The position numbers were made by a program, and so were the translations under genes. The notes beneath the pieces are model-generated. The model was not told where the DNA came from, did not search any database, and saw only the letters and a program-made list of their open reading frames with translations. Shown here piece after piece: positions 37,798 through 46,037 of a stretch of DNA of 64,000 nt. Location: the NCBI RefSeq assembly GCF_001571285.1, contig NZ_BCTM01000012.1, positions 124,001-188,000 on the forward strand, read 5' to 3'. Numbering within the stretch: position 1 is the stretch's first letter; every line of letters starts with the position of its first letter. Source of the stretch: Kluyvera cryocrescens NBRC 102467 (GTDB taxonomy: Bacteria > Pseudomonadota > Gammaproteobacteria > Enterobacterales > Enterobacteriaceae).

Positions 37798-39390
37798 TTA
37801 TTTAATGACGTCGTACACCGACTTTTGAATCAGCAGCCATTTCTTGCTTTGCGCGTCTCCTGTCGCTTTACTGCGCTTTTGCGCGCTATCTACCGCCAGC
37901 CGCTGCCGGGTGACAACCGCCGGCGTCGTGCAAAAGGTCTGGAGATAGGATTTACGCACCGCATCAAGCCGCTTACCACGCGCGAGCTCGTGGGTCAGCG
38001 TATTGATAAAACGTCGACAGGGCTTGGATTCATCCATCTGGTTACGGTAGCGCAGCAGCAGATTAAGTACCGGCTCATGTTGAGATGCCATCGCCAGATC
38101 CGTCCACGCCAGCTGCCAGTTCATTCCAGCACGCAAAAATAGCTCGGCCACCTCAATATCATTTCGATCGATAGCCGAACGGAGCGCGCTGTTATCCCAC
38201 AAGATCCCTCGTCGGGCGAGAATTTCGCGGGGAGAAGGGATCTCTCCGACCGCTTCATCAATCACATGAGTGGCGTAGCGCTGTACGATCGGCTGCGCGG
38301 CATCAGGCGGCGACAGAAAAATGCTGAGCCCACCGAAGAGAATCCCCAGCACTACAACGCCCACCGCCCCCCACAAAATGGCGGTAATAATCCGTTCATG
38401 GGTGTCCGAGTGTTCGCGCGTTTTGTGATGAACGCGCTCAATGCTGTCGGCAATGGGGTGGGCGTCCGCCCCCCAGGCATGGGTATATTCGGCAGCGTCC
38501 TGCCAGTAATGCTGAACTTCACTGCCGTCAGCCACCATCAGGCTTGCGGGGTTGACCCGCGTACGCCCCTGTTCATAGGCGCGTTGCACCGGTGCGGTAA
38601 TTTGCTGCGCGTAGTGGTCGAGCAGCAGGCATTCAATCTCGGTCAGCGGATGGTGCGCCAGCAGCTTATTGCGCATTCGGCGAATATCATCAAGAAAAGC
38701 ATGCAGCGTCAGGCGCTGTTCAATCAGAAAGGTGAGCGCATTCCCGTAGTTGAACAGCGAAGCGTAATGGCGGGAAAAAGTCTTTTTATCCACCACCAGC
38801 AGCGCCAGTTCACTAAAAGACATGCCATTGAGAATTTCACCTGACGGGCTACGCGAGTGCCAGCGAGCCACCTCCTGCTCGCCAAACAGGGATTTAAGAT
38901 GATGGTGAAGATGCGGCGTATCAGGCCATATCTGCGTCACTAACCCACTGAGCATCAGATGGATTGTCCGAATATGACGCTCCGCCTGCTCCTGAAGCTG
39001 GTCGGCGTCACTCTCGTAACCGGTGGTATATCTCAGCAGCGTCTGTTGCAGTTTTATCTGTTCCAGCGTGACCACAAAACGTTCGGCAGCGATGAGCTGA
39101 TTCTCCGTCGCGTGCAGCCCATGTTCGTAAGAAACAGTTCCCTGCTGCAAATGGCGTAGCTGGAGCATAAATTCGCTGAGCTGACTGTCGTTAATCTTCA
39201 AACGCTGGGCCACCGCTCCCCATCCGCCCAAGTTCAGACGTGCCTGGTCCAACTGTTCGAGAAACCAGCGCGGATCTTTGCCTTCCGTGACGCGCATTTT
39301 CAGTAACGTGAGGATCTCGACAGAGGCCTGACGAATGACATTCAGGCAATGTTCAAATTGCTGGTCAATCTGATGCGATGGGGTCGACAT
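37798..39390 (-). CDS. STY4199-type HEPN-domain membrane protein
   Basis: 530-residue protein resembling the family annotated as STY4199 HEPN-domain proteins in Salmonella and relatives. The helical N-terminal half contains RNKLLAH (about 240-246), an R-x5-H motif fitting the HEPN RNase signature R-x4-6-H. One membrane helix (about 335-360) follows the basic stretch RVHHKTREH, so by the positive-inside rule the N-terminus is cytoplasmic. The C-terminal part (about 390-450; SALRSAIDRNDIEVAELFLRAG) looks ankyrin-like and has two cysteines (about 458 and 487). Start at the ATG with AGGA 8 nt upstream. Function unknown; RNase or toxin activity is inference. Confidence 0.65.
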   Translation of the reverse strand: MSTPSHQIDQQFEHCLNVIRQASVEILTLLKMRVTEGKDPRWFLEQLDQARLNLGGWGAVAQRLKINDSQLSEFMLQLRHLQQGTVSYEHGLHATENQLIAAERFVVTLEQIKLQQTLLRYTTGYESDADQLQEQAERHIRTIHLMLSGLVTQIWPDTPHLHHHLKSLFGEQEVARWHSRSPSGEILNGMSFSELALLVVDKKTFSRHYASLFNYGNALTFLIEQRLTLHAFLDDIRRMRNKLLAHHPLTEIECLLLDHYAQQITAPVQRAYEQGRTRVNPASLMVADGSEVQHYWQDAAEYTHAWGADAHPIADSIERVHHKTREHSDTHERIITAILWGAVGVVVLGILFGGLSIFLSPPDAAQPIVQRYATHVIDEAVGEIPSPREILARRGILWDNSALRSAIDRNDIEVAELFLRAGMNWQLAWTDLAMASQHEPVLNLLLRYRNQMDESKPCRRFINTLTHELARGKRLDAVRKSYLQTFCTTPAVVTRQRLAVDSAQKRSKATGDAQSKKWLLIQKSVYDVIK

Positions 39391-39412
39391 CTTCAATTTC
39401 CTTAATCAACAA

Positions 39413-39430
39413 CAAGGCTATTCAGCCTTA
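39413..39430 (-). promoter_or_regulatory. Leader hairpin of the HEPN-family gene
   Basis: AAGGCT-ATTC-AGCCTT is a perfect 6-bp stem about 23 bp before the start codon. Flanking TTAATC and GATTAA can extend the structure. The extended stem would pair bases just upstream of the AAGGA ribosome-binding site and could tune translation. Confidence 0.4.
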
Positions 39431-39526
39431 GGATTAACGTGTTATTTTTTTGTTATTTTTGTCGTTACACCATAGAGCAAATCAGGCAAATTAACAGTCC
39501 TGTCCCCACCTTGAGAAGGTGAATTT

Positions 39527-40072
39527 ATGATCGCGCTCACCACGAAACGTTTAACCTGCAGCTTAATCACGCCCGCCGACTGGCCTTTTTTTCTCATGTT
39601 GCAGCAAAACCCACAGGTGATGCGCTATGTCGCGGATAATCGTAGCGAAAGTGAGATCCGCGAAACCTTTGATTCGCGTCTGCATCCGTGGTCTCCCGGC
39701 GCATCACACTGGCTTTGTCTGGTCGTACGCGATGCGCAAAATATGGCGCTCGGCGTCACCGGATATATTCACCGGGAAGCTGACTGCGCCGAAGTGGGGT
39801 TTTTATTTGCGCCTGAAGCCCAGGGCCAGGGTTATGGCAGCGAATCGCTGCGAGCGGTATGCGACTATGCGTTTCGGGAAGGGGGCATACGCCGACTCAC
39901 CGCAACGGTTACGGCGGGCAATGTGGCTTCCCGCCGAACCCTGGAGAAAATCGGCTTCCGCCTGGAAGGCGAGCTGCGCGAAAGCTATTCGTTGGCTGGC
40001 GAATGGCACAATGACTGGCTTTTTGGCTTACTTAGCCATGAGTATGATAAGTCATCGCCATCCGGCCGATAG
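39527..40072 (+). CDS. GNAT-family N-acetyltransferase (RimJ/RimL-like)
   Basis: 181-residue acetyltransferase. The acetyl-CoA loop reads APEAQGQGYGSESLRAV (about 93-109), matching Q/R-x2-G-x-G/A, and the C-terminal ASRRTLEKIGFRLEG is typical of the RimJ/RimL branch acting on protein N-termini or small amines. GAGAAGGTG precedes the ATG. It is divergent from the HEPN-family gene and 53 bp upstream of the lysozyme-like gene on the same strand. Acceptor unknown. Confidence 0.85.
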   Translation: MIALTTKRLTCSLITPADWPFFLMLQQNPQVMRYVADNRSESEIRETFDSRLHPWSPGASHWLCLVVRDAQNMALGVTGYIHREADCAEVGFLFAPEAQGQGYGSESLRAVCDYAFREGGIRRLTATVTAGNVASRRTLEKIGFRLEGELRESYSLAGEWHNDWLFGLLSHEYDKSSPSGR

Positions 40073-40125
40073 CCGCTATCAAGGGATTCTTTTACACTCA
40101 GCCCTCCGTTTTTTGAGGATAAAAG

Positions 40126-40569
40126 ATGTCACTTTCTTCCCTTACGCCCAGCCCACAGGGATTGGATTTTATTAAACGCTATCAGGGACTTTCGCTGGAG
40201 AAATATCAGGATCAAGACGGTTTGTGGATTATTGGCTATGGCCATCTGATTCGCGATCATGAGACGTTTGCTCAGCCCATTACCCGTTTACAGGCAGAGA
40301 GTCTCTTTGTGCAGGATGTGAGCTACTATCGGCAGGTTTTAAACCGCTGTGTACAGACGCCGCTGACGCAGAATCAGTTCGATGCCCTGCTGTCGCTGGC
40401 CTTTAGCCTGGGGCCAGAAGCCATACAACTGTCCTCTGTCGTCCATAGCGTTAATCGGCGAGAATATCGCAAGGCGCTGGCCGTCTGGCGGGCCGAAGAT
40501 CAGCAGCAAAACAGCCTGGCCAGACAGCGCCAGGCCGAGTCAGCTTTATTCCAGACAGATATGCGATGA
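40126..40569 (+). CDS. GH24 lysozyme-like protein lacking two catalytic residues
   Basis: 147-residue soluble protein with the phage-type (T4/lambda-R/P22) lysozyme fold. The catalytic region aligns without gaps to T4 lysozyme E11-D20-T26: here YQG-LSLEKYQD-QDGLWIIGYGH, so Glu11 is Gln and Thr26 is Ile, while only the Asp is kept. The fold core (IGYGHLI, FDALLSLAFSLG) is well preserved. No signal peptide. It therefore looks like a domesticated pseudo-enzyme rather than a lytic enzyme; no other phage genes are near. GAGGA lies 8 nt before the ATG. Its last 24 bp overlap the convergent yhjB tail. Confidence 0.8.
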   Translation: MSLSSLTPSPQGLDFIKRYQGLSLEKYQDQDGLWIIGYGHLIRDHETFAQPITRLQAESLFVQDVSYYRQVLNRCVQTPLTQNQFDALLSLAFSLGPEAIQLSSVVHSVNRREYRKALAVWRAEDQQQNSLARQRQAESALFQTDMR

Positions 40570-41172
40570 CACATCGCGGGTATTGAGCAGCATAGCCGCC
40601 TGGGTACGATTCCTGACATCCAAACGGCGGTACAGTGATTCCAGGTGTGCTTTGACGGTACCGGCACTGATATTCAATGCTCGGCCAATCTCTTTATTAG
40701 ATTCACCATTTGCCAACAGCGTTAATATCTCACGCTGACGATGGCTCAGGTTATCCACTCCACATTTTTCCTGTTCATACTCCAATCGCCAGTCTCCCGG
40801 CAGGCATATCAAGCCAGACATCACGCTTCTGATCGTTTTAACAAAGATCTCAATACTGGCAGTGCGCGAGACAATGGCCTGCACGTTCAGTGCCATCATA
40901 TCGCGCAGCCAGGCGTGGTGATGGGTATTGGCGACAATAATGCCCTTCGAATCAGGAAACTGCTGATACTTTTCCTGTAATACCCATTGGCAAAAACCAT
41001 AATCCATCTCACCATCGAGGATCAACAGTGCATCCGGATAGCGTAAAAGCTGCCGCCAGAGGTCATCGGCCTGACTGACGGCAGAAATATCAATTCCTGG
41101 AATATGTTCCTGTAAGCTGATTTTCATTCCATGAATAAATATTGACTGCCTGTCAAACATGATTACCTGCAT
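40546..41172 (-). CDS. yhjB: LuxR-type transcriptional regulator YhjB
   Basis: 208-residue NarL/FixJ-type protein orthologous to E. coli YhjB. The N-terminal receiver-like domain (about 1-120) begins QVIMFDRQSIFIHG and keeps a possible phospho-acceptor Asp (LLILDGEM), but the usual acidic pair is reduced to one residue, so it may be a pseudo-receiver. The C-terminal LuxR helix-turn-helix reads LSHRQREILTLLANGESNKE and continues through TVKAHLESLYRRL. The start is MQVIMFD, behind GGGGGGAA; longer frames lack support. The C-terminus is about nine residues longer than E. coli's. Regulon unknown. Confidence 0.9.
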   Translation of the reverse strand: MQVIMFDRQSIFIHGMKISLQEHIPGIDISAVSQADDLWRQLLRYPDALLILDGEMDYGFCQWVLQEKYQQFPDSKGIIVANTHHHAWLRDMMALNVQAIVSRTASIEIFVKTIRSVMSGLICLPGDWRLEYEQEKCGVDNLSHRQREILTLLANGESNKEIGRALNISAGTVKAHLESLYRRLDVRNRTQAAMLLNTRDVSSHICLE

Positions 41173-41522
41173 AACGGTTCCCCCCATTAAAAAATAAAAA
41201 GCCCCTTCATGGCCGGAGAAGTTATTTCTCGCGGCATAGAATAAGGGCTCGCCATTTGGCCAGGGCATTCTACGTAGATACCGAATAATGCAAACATCAT
41301 AATTATGAATGCTTACAACCCTTTCTCATCAATTACGCATTCACATAACTCATCACAAATGAATTAAGAAAATGATTAAAATAGAGTAAGGGTTAATAAT
41401 ATTAATTAATAAAAATATATCGGATTACCGCTATCATGGGAAATAAAAAACGAAATAAGTCCGCCTCCGAACTTATTTCAGCATTATTTGTTTATCACGG
41501 CAATATGGCAGAACGTCTTCGT
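41173..41522. other. AT-rich gap between yhjB and the SDR gene
   Basis: 350 bp, strongly AT-rich in 41,280-41,440. It would carry the yhjB promoter and the 3' end of the SDR transcript. No terminator hairpin, operator or credible small gene was recognised. Confidence 0.5.
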
Positions 41523-42281
41523 TTACAAGAACATCCCACCGGAAACTTCAATACGCTGGGCGTTCATCCAGCGCAGGTTATCGCTGAGCAGAGCGGCGAT
41601 GGCATCACCGATATCGTCCGGTAATCCCGTGCGGCCCAGCGCAGTTTGCGAAGCAACGTAGCGATTGAGATCGGCATTATCCCGCAGATGCCCACCGCCA
41701 AAGTCGGTCTCAATTGCCCCCGGGGCAATGCTGTTCACGGAAATACCCCGTGCGCCAAGCTCCTTGGCCTGATAGCGCGTCAACACTTCCATTGCCCCTT
41801 TCATCGAAGCGTAGGCGGCATAACCCGGCAGGGCGAAACGCGCTAATCCCGTTGAAACATTAAGGATGCGGCCACCGTCTGCCAGCAGCGGTAACAGCTG
41901 TTGGGTCAGGAAGAACGGTCCTTTAAAGTGGATATTCATGAGCTCATCAAACAGCGCTTCTGAAGTCTCGGCAAACGCAGCGTAGAGGCCAACACCAGCG
42001 TTGTTCACTAAATAATCAAAACTTTCGCGTCCCCACACCTGATGCAGCTGCGCTTTTACCTGCTGAGCAAATTCGCTAAAGCTTGCGACATCGCTGACGT
42101 TCAGCTGCAATGCCACCGCTTTCGCGCCCATTTGCTCAATTTCAGCAACAACCTGCAGAGCTGCTTCACGCTGGCTATTGTAGGTAAAAATAATATCTGT
42201 TCCGGCCGCAGCCAGCTTCAACACGGCATTTTTACCTAAACCACGGCTGCCGCCGGTGACTAATGCGATACGTTGGGTCAT
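41523..42281 (-). CDS. SDR-family oxidoreductase
   Basis: 252-residue classical short-chain dehydrogenase/reductase. The NAD(P) motif TGGSRGLG is at residues 9-16, NNAG near 92, the catalytic Ser in NVSTG near 146 and YASMK near 159-163. It ends with the typical SGGMFL. Divergent from yhjC with a 118-bp gap, so YhjC may regulate it. E. coli has no such gene between yhjB and yhjC. Substrate unknown. Confidence 0.88.
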   Translation of the reverse strand: MTQRIALVTGGSRGLGKNAVLKLAAAGTDIIFTYNSQREAALQVVAEIEQMGAKAVALQLNVSDVASFSEFAQQVKAQLHQVWGRESFDYLVNNAGVGLYAAFAETSEALFDELMNIHFKGPFFLTQQLLPLLADGGRILNVSTGLARFALPGYAAYASMKGAMEVLTRYQAKELGARGISVNSIAPGAIETDFGGGHLRDNADLNRYVASQTALGRTGLPDDIGDAIAALLSDNLRWMNAQRIEVSGGMFL

Positions 42282-42399
42282 AGGAACCTCATTTCAGATG
42301 GTATGTACGTTGAGAACAAGCTTATTAGGTGATAAAAGAACAATAAATATCGCCAGTTACGCTTCACTGTCTCATTTACGACAACAATAGGCCGTTTTG

Positions 42400-43299
42400 A
42401 TGGATAAAATTCACGCAATGCAGCTGTTTCTACGCGTCGCCGAACTGGAGAGTTTTACCCGCGCGGCGGACACGCTGGGCCTCCCTAAAGGTAGCGTATC
42501 GCGGCAGATCCAGGCGCTGGAGAACCACTTAGGCTGCCGTCTGCTACACCGCACGACCCGGCGGGTGCTGTTAACCCAGGATGGAATGGTTTATTACGAG
42601 CGCGCCAAAGATCTGTTGAGCAATCTGGACGAACTGGACAGCATGTTCCAAAGCGACCCCAGCAGCGTCAGCGGGCGGTTGCGTGTCGATATGCCGGTCG
42701 CCGTCGCTCGCCACGTTGTCATCCCTCAGCTACCAGATTTTCTGCAGCAGTATCCGGGAATCGAACTGGAGCTCAGCAGCAGCGATCGCCTGGTGGACGT
42801 GATCCGCGAGGGCTTTGACTGCGTGGTGCGCGTTGGCACGTTAAAGGATTCTGGCCTTATCGCCAGACCGCTCGGTAAACTCACGGTCATCAACTGCGCA
42901 AGCCCAGCCTATCTATCGCGCTTTGGCTATCCAGAGTCGCTGGACGACCTCAGCACCCATGCGCTGGTGCACTATGCCACCAACATCGGCGTGCGCCCGC
43001 CGGGCTTTGAAGTGGCGAAAGAAAATGGGACACAGTGGGTTAAGGCTGGCGGCGTCCTGACGGTAAACAGCACCGAAACCTATCACGCTGCCTGTTTGGC
43101 AGGGCTGGGTATCATTCAGGCTCCGCGCGTGGGGGTACGCGACGCGCTGCACGGCGGCAAACTGGTGGAAATCCTGCCACAATATCGGGCAGCGCCAATG
43201 CCGGTATCGCTACTTTATCCGCATCGCCGTAACCTCTCGCGCCGGGTGCACCTGTTTATGGAGTGGTTAACCGCGGCATTACAGGATTACGTGGATTAA
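42400..43299 (+). CDS. yhjC: LysR-family regulator YhjC
   Basis: 299-residue LysR-type regulator, orthologous to E. coli YhjC: MDKIHAMQLFLRVAELESFT, PKGSVSRQIQALE and TRFGYP-type stretches agree (here SRFGYPESLDD). Helix-turn-helix residues about 18-38, then the effector domain. The ATG is preferred to a TTG one codon before it. Divergent from the SDR gene, a likely target. Confidence 0.88.
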   Translation: MDKIHAMQLFLRVAELESFTRAADTLGLPKGSVSRQIQALENHLGCRLLHRTTRRVLLTQDGMVYYERAKDLLSNLDELDSMFQSDPSSVSGRLRVDMPVAVARHVVIPQLPDFLQQYPGIELELSSSDRLVDVIREGFDCVVRVGTLKDSGLIARPLGKLTVINCASPAYLSRFGYPESLDDLSTHALVHYATNIGVRPPGFEVAKENGTQWVKAGGVLTVNSTETYHAACLAGLGIIQAPRVGVRDALHGGKLVEILPQYRAAPMPVSLLYPHRRNLSRRVHLFMEWLTAALQDYVD

Positions 43300-43411
43300 T
43301 TTCAGCCCAGTGTCTGGTGCGCTGTAATATCACCCGGACGAGGCGCGCCAGCACCGACTCCGGTGAACGATCTATACTTAAGTAAAAGCAATAAAAAGGA
43401 AAATATCCCTG

Positions 43412-44410
43412 ATGACGTCGGAACATGACGAGAAGCGTCCGCTGCAGGAAGCGGAACCAAGCCACCTCTCCCGAACGCAGCAAAAGGCCAGCAAAGCGCT
43501 GGACACCGTCACCAGCACGGCGCAGAAGATCCAGCGCCGCCCGGTTATCGCCCATCTGATTCGCGCCGCCGAGCGCTTTAACGATCGCATGGGCAACCAG
43601 TTTGGCGCCGCGATTACCTATTTTTCATTCCTATCCATGATTCCCATTATGATGGTGTCGTTCGCTGCCGCCGGTTTTGTACTGGCCTCACACCCGACGC
43701 TCTTGCAGGACATTTTCAATAAAATCCTCGTCAACGTCAGCGACCCCACGCTCGCCGCGACGCTGAAGAGCACCATCAACACCGCCGTGCAGCAGCGTAC
43801 CACCGTCGGGCTGGTCGGTCTGGGGGTTGCGCTCTACTCCGGTATCAACTGGATGGGCAACCTGCGCGAGGCTATTCGCGCGCAGTCGCGCGACGTCTGG
43901 GAGCGCACGCCGCAGGATCAGGAAGCGCTGTGGCTGAAATATCTGCGTGACTTTATCTCGCTGATTGGCCTGCTCATCGCGCTGATCGTTACCCTGTCGA
44001 TTACCTCGGTTGCCGGCTCCGCGCAGCAGCTGATTATTTCTTCGCTGTATCTCGATAGCATCGAATGGCTTAAACCGGCCTGGCGGCTGATTGGCCTGGC
44101 GATATCCATCTTCGCTAACTACCTGCTGTTCTTCTGGATTTTCTGGCGGCTACCGCGCCATCGTCCGCGTAAAAAAGCCCTGATTCGCGGCACATTTATC
44201 GCAGCCGTCGGCTTTGAGGTAATTAAAATTATCATGACCTGGACACTGCCGACACTGGTGAAATCCCCATCCGGCGCGGCGTTTGGCTCGGTCCTGGGGC
44301 TGATGGCATTCTTCTACTTCTTTGCGAGACTGACCCTGTTCTGTGCGGCGTGGATTGCCACCGCCGAATACAAAGACGACCCAAGAATGCCGGGAAAAAC
44401 CCACCGTTAA
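43412..44410 (+). CDS. yhjD: Inner-membrane protein YhjD (YihY/BrkB family)
   Basis: 332-residue membrane protein with about six helices and long cytoplasmic ends. It matches E. coli YhjD closely (RPVIAHLIRAAERFNDRMGN, SGAAFGSVLGLMAFFYFFAR). The BrkB/YihY family was once annotated as RNase BN in error. In E. coli an altered YhjD (R134C) allows growth without Kdo-lipid A, so a role in lipid export has been proposed. A long hairpin terminator follows. Confidence 0.94.
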   Translation: MTSEHDEKRPLQEAEPSHLSRTQQKASKALDTVTSTAQKIQRRPVIAHLIRAAERFNDRMGNQFGAAITYFSFLSMIPIMMVSFAAAGFVLASHPTLLQDIFNKILVNVSDPTLAATLKSTINTAVQQRTTVGLVGLGVALYSGINWMGNLREAIRAQSRDVWERTPQDQEALWLKYLRDFISLIGLLIALIVTLSITSVAGSAQQLIISSLYLDSIEWLKPAWRLIGLAISIFANYLLFFWIFWRLPRHRPRKKALIRGTFIAAVGFEVIKIIMTWTLPTLVKSPSGAAFGSVLGLMAFFYFFARLTLFCAAWIATAEYKDDPRMPGKTHR

Positions 44411-44412
44411 AC

Positions 44413-44463
44413 ACGATGTTGGGCTGAGAGATAATGAAAAATTTCAGCCCAACACATCGTTTC
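44413..44463 (+). terminator. Terminator after yhjD
   Basis: ACGATGTTGGGCTGA pairs with TCAGCCCAACACATCGT (two-base bulge) around a 16-nt loop, then TTTC. It begins 2 bp after the stop codon. Confidence 0.8.
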
Positions 44464-44684
44464 AGCATATAAATCCAGCCTGTAACTTTTATTTAACCAA
44501 AAACCAGTTTTATCATCTAATTGACAAAAAATGTGAAGCATTTCATGTTTGATAATCTGCGGGTATAAAAATTATCCACTTTTTCGCTATTTTTGCCTGT
44601 TTTTACATTCCCGTTACACATTGAAATGTCGCTTTTGCTATGTCTAATATGGCCTTTCGTTCGCTATACATATTAGAAAAGACT

Positions 44685-46001
44685 ATGACCAGCACAACAC
44701 TCGATAACGAACAGGCTTCCGCTCCGGTTAACTCACGTAATAAAGTCGTCGTGGCTTCGCTCATTGGCACCGCCATTGAGTTCTTCGACTTCTATATCTA
44801 CGCCACCGCCGCGGTGATCGTGTTCCCGCATATTTTCTTCCCTCAGGGCGATCCGACGGCGGCGACGCTGCAATCGCTGGCCACCTTCGCTATTGCCTTC
44901 GTCGCGCGTCCTATCGGTTCCGCGCTATTCGGCCACTTTGGTGACCGTGTCGGACGCAAAGTCACTCTGGTGGCTTCGCTGCTGACCATGGGGATCTCAA
45001 CCGTGCTGATTGGCCTGCTGCCAACCTACGAGTCCATTGGCATTCTGGCACCGATGCTGCTGGCGCTGGCGCGTTTTGGCCAGGGTCTGGGTTTAGGGGG
45101 TGAATGGGGTGGCGCTGCGCTGTTGGCCACCGAGAATGCACCACCGCGCAAGCGTGCGCTGTACGGTTCGTTCCCGCAGTTGGGCGCACCGATTGGTTTC
45201 TTCTTTGCCAACGGCACCTTCCTGCTGCTCTCCTGGCTGCTGACCGACCAGCAGTTCATGAGCTGGGGCTGGCGCATTCCGTTTATCTTCTCCGCCGTGC
45301 TGGTGCTGATCGGCCTGTATGTGCGTGTTTCGCTGCATGAAACGCCGGTATTCGCCAAAATCGCCGCAGCGAAGAAACAGGTTAAAGTGCCCATGGGCAC
45401 CCTGCTGAGCAAACACGTGCGCGTCACGATCCTCGGCACCTTTATCATGCTGGCGACCTACACGCTGTTCTATATCATGACCGTGTACTCGATGACGTAC
45501 TCTACCGCTGCCGCGCCGAATGGTCTGGGCCTGCCGCGTAATGAAGTGCTGTGGATGTTGATGCTGGCGGTTATCGGTTTCGGCGTGATGGTTCCGATCG
45601 CCGGCATGCTGGCTGACCGTTTTGGCCGTCGTCCAAGCATGATCGTCATCACCAGTCTGATCATCGTTTTCGCGCTGTTCTTCTTCCAGCCGCTGCTGGG
45701 CTCAGGGGACACGTCGCTGATTATGCTGTATCTGTTGGTGGGTTTAAGCCTGATGGGGCTGACGTTTGGCCCGATGGGGGCGCTGCTGCCGGAGCTGTTC
45801 CCAACGGAAGTCCGCTATACCGGCGCGTCCTTCTCTTACAACGTAGCGTCGATTCTGGGGGCCTCAGTTGCACCGTATATCGCAGCCTGGTTGCAGAGTA
45901 GCTATGGATTGTTCTACGTGGGTGTTTATCTGGCGGCCATGGCGGCCCTAACCTTGATTGCACTGCTGCTGACGCACGAAACCCGTCACGAATCGCTGTA
46001 A
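44685..46001 (+). CDS. yhjE: MFS transporter YhjE (metabolite:H+ symporter family)
   Basis: 438-residue inner-membrane MFS protein of the ShiA/ProP-like MHS family with 12 helices. The MHS motifs GHFGDRVGRK (loop 2-3) and ADRFGRRPS (loop 8-9) are present, and the sequence follows E. coli YhjE throughout. The start MTSTTLDNEQ is chosen by comparison; an upstream frame extension of 15 codons has no homologous counterpart. Substrate unknown. Confidence 0.93.
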   Translation: MTSTTLDNEQASAPVNSRNKVVVASLIGTAIEFFDFYIYATAAVIVFPHIFFPQGDPTAATLQSLATFAIAFVARPIGSALFGHFGDRVGRKVTLVASLLTMGISTVLIGLLPTYESIGILAPMLLALARFGQGLGLGGEWGGAALLATENAPPRKRALYGSFPQLGAPIGFFFANGTFLLLSWLLTDQQFMSWGWRIPFIFSAVLVLIGLYVRVSLHETPVFAKIAAAKKQVKVPMGTLLSKHVRVTILGTFIMLATYTLFYIMTVYSMTYSTAAAPNGLGLPRNEVLWMLMLAVIGFGVMVPIAGMLADRFGRRPSMIVITSLIIVFALFFFQPLLGSGDTSLIMLYLLVGLSLMGLTFGPMGALLPELFPTEVRYTGASFSYNVASILGASVAPYIAAWLQSSYGLFYVGVYLAAMAALTLIALLLTHETRHESL

Positions 46002-46011
46002 GCCCTTCTCT

Positions 46012-46035
46012 CTGGCCTACGTTCGCGTAGGCCAG
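46012..46035. terminator. Hairpin between yhjE and pdeH
   Basis: CTGGCCTACG-TTCG-CGTAGGCCAG is a perfect 10-bp stem with a TTCG tetraloop, 10 bp after yhjE and 2 bp before the pdeH stop. There is no U tract, but the position between convergent genes suggests a bidirectional transcript end. Confidence 0.65.
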
Positions 46036-46037
46036 CG

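Noticed and set aside
40126-40569. Prophage remnant suggested by a phage-type lysozyme
   Set aside because: No holin, Rz, integrase, terminase or structural gene nearby, no att-like repeat seen, and the active site is lost; treated as a solitary domesticated gene.
41436-41624. A small 62-codon frame between yhjB and the SDR gene
   Set aside because: Its 3' half is antisense to the SDR gene, and no ribosome-binding site or homologue is apparent.
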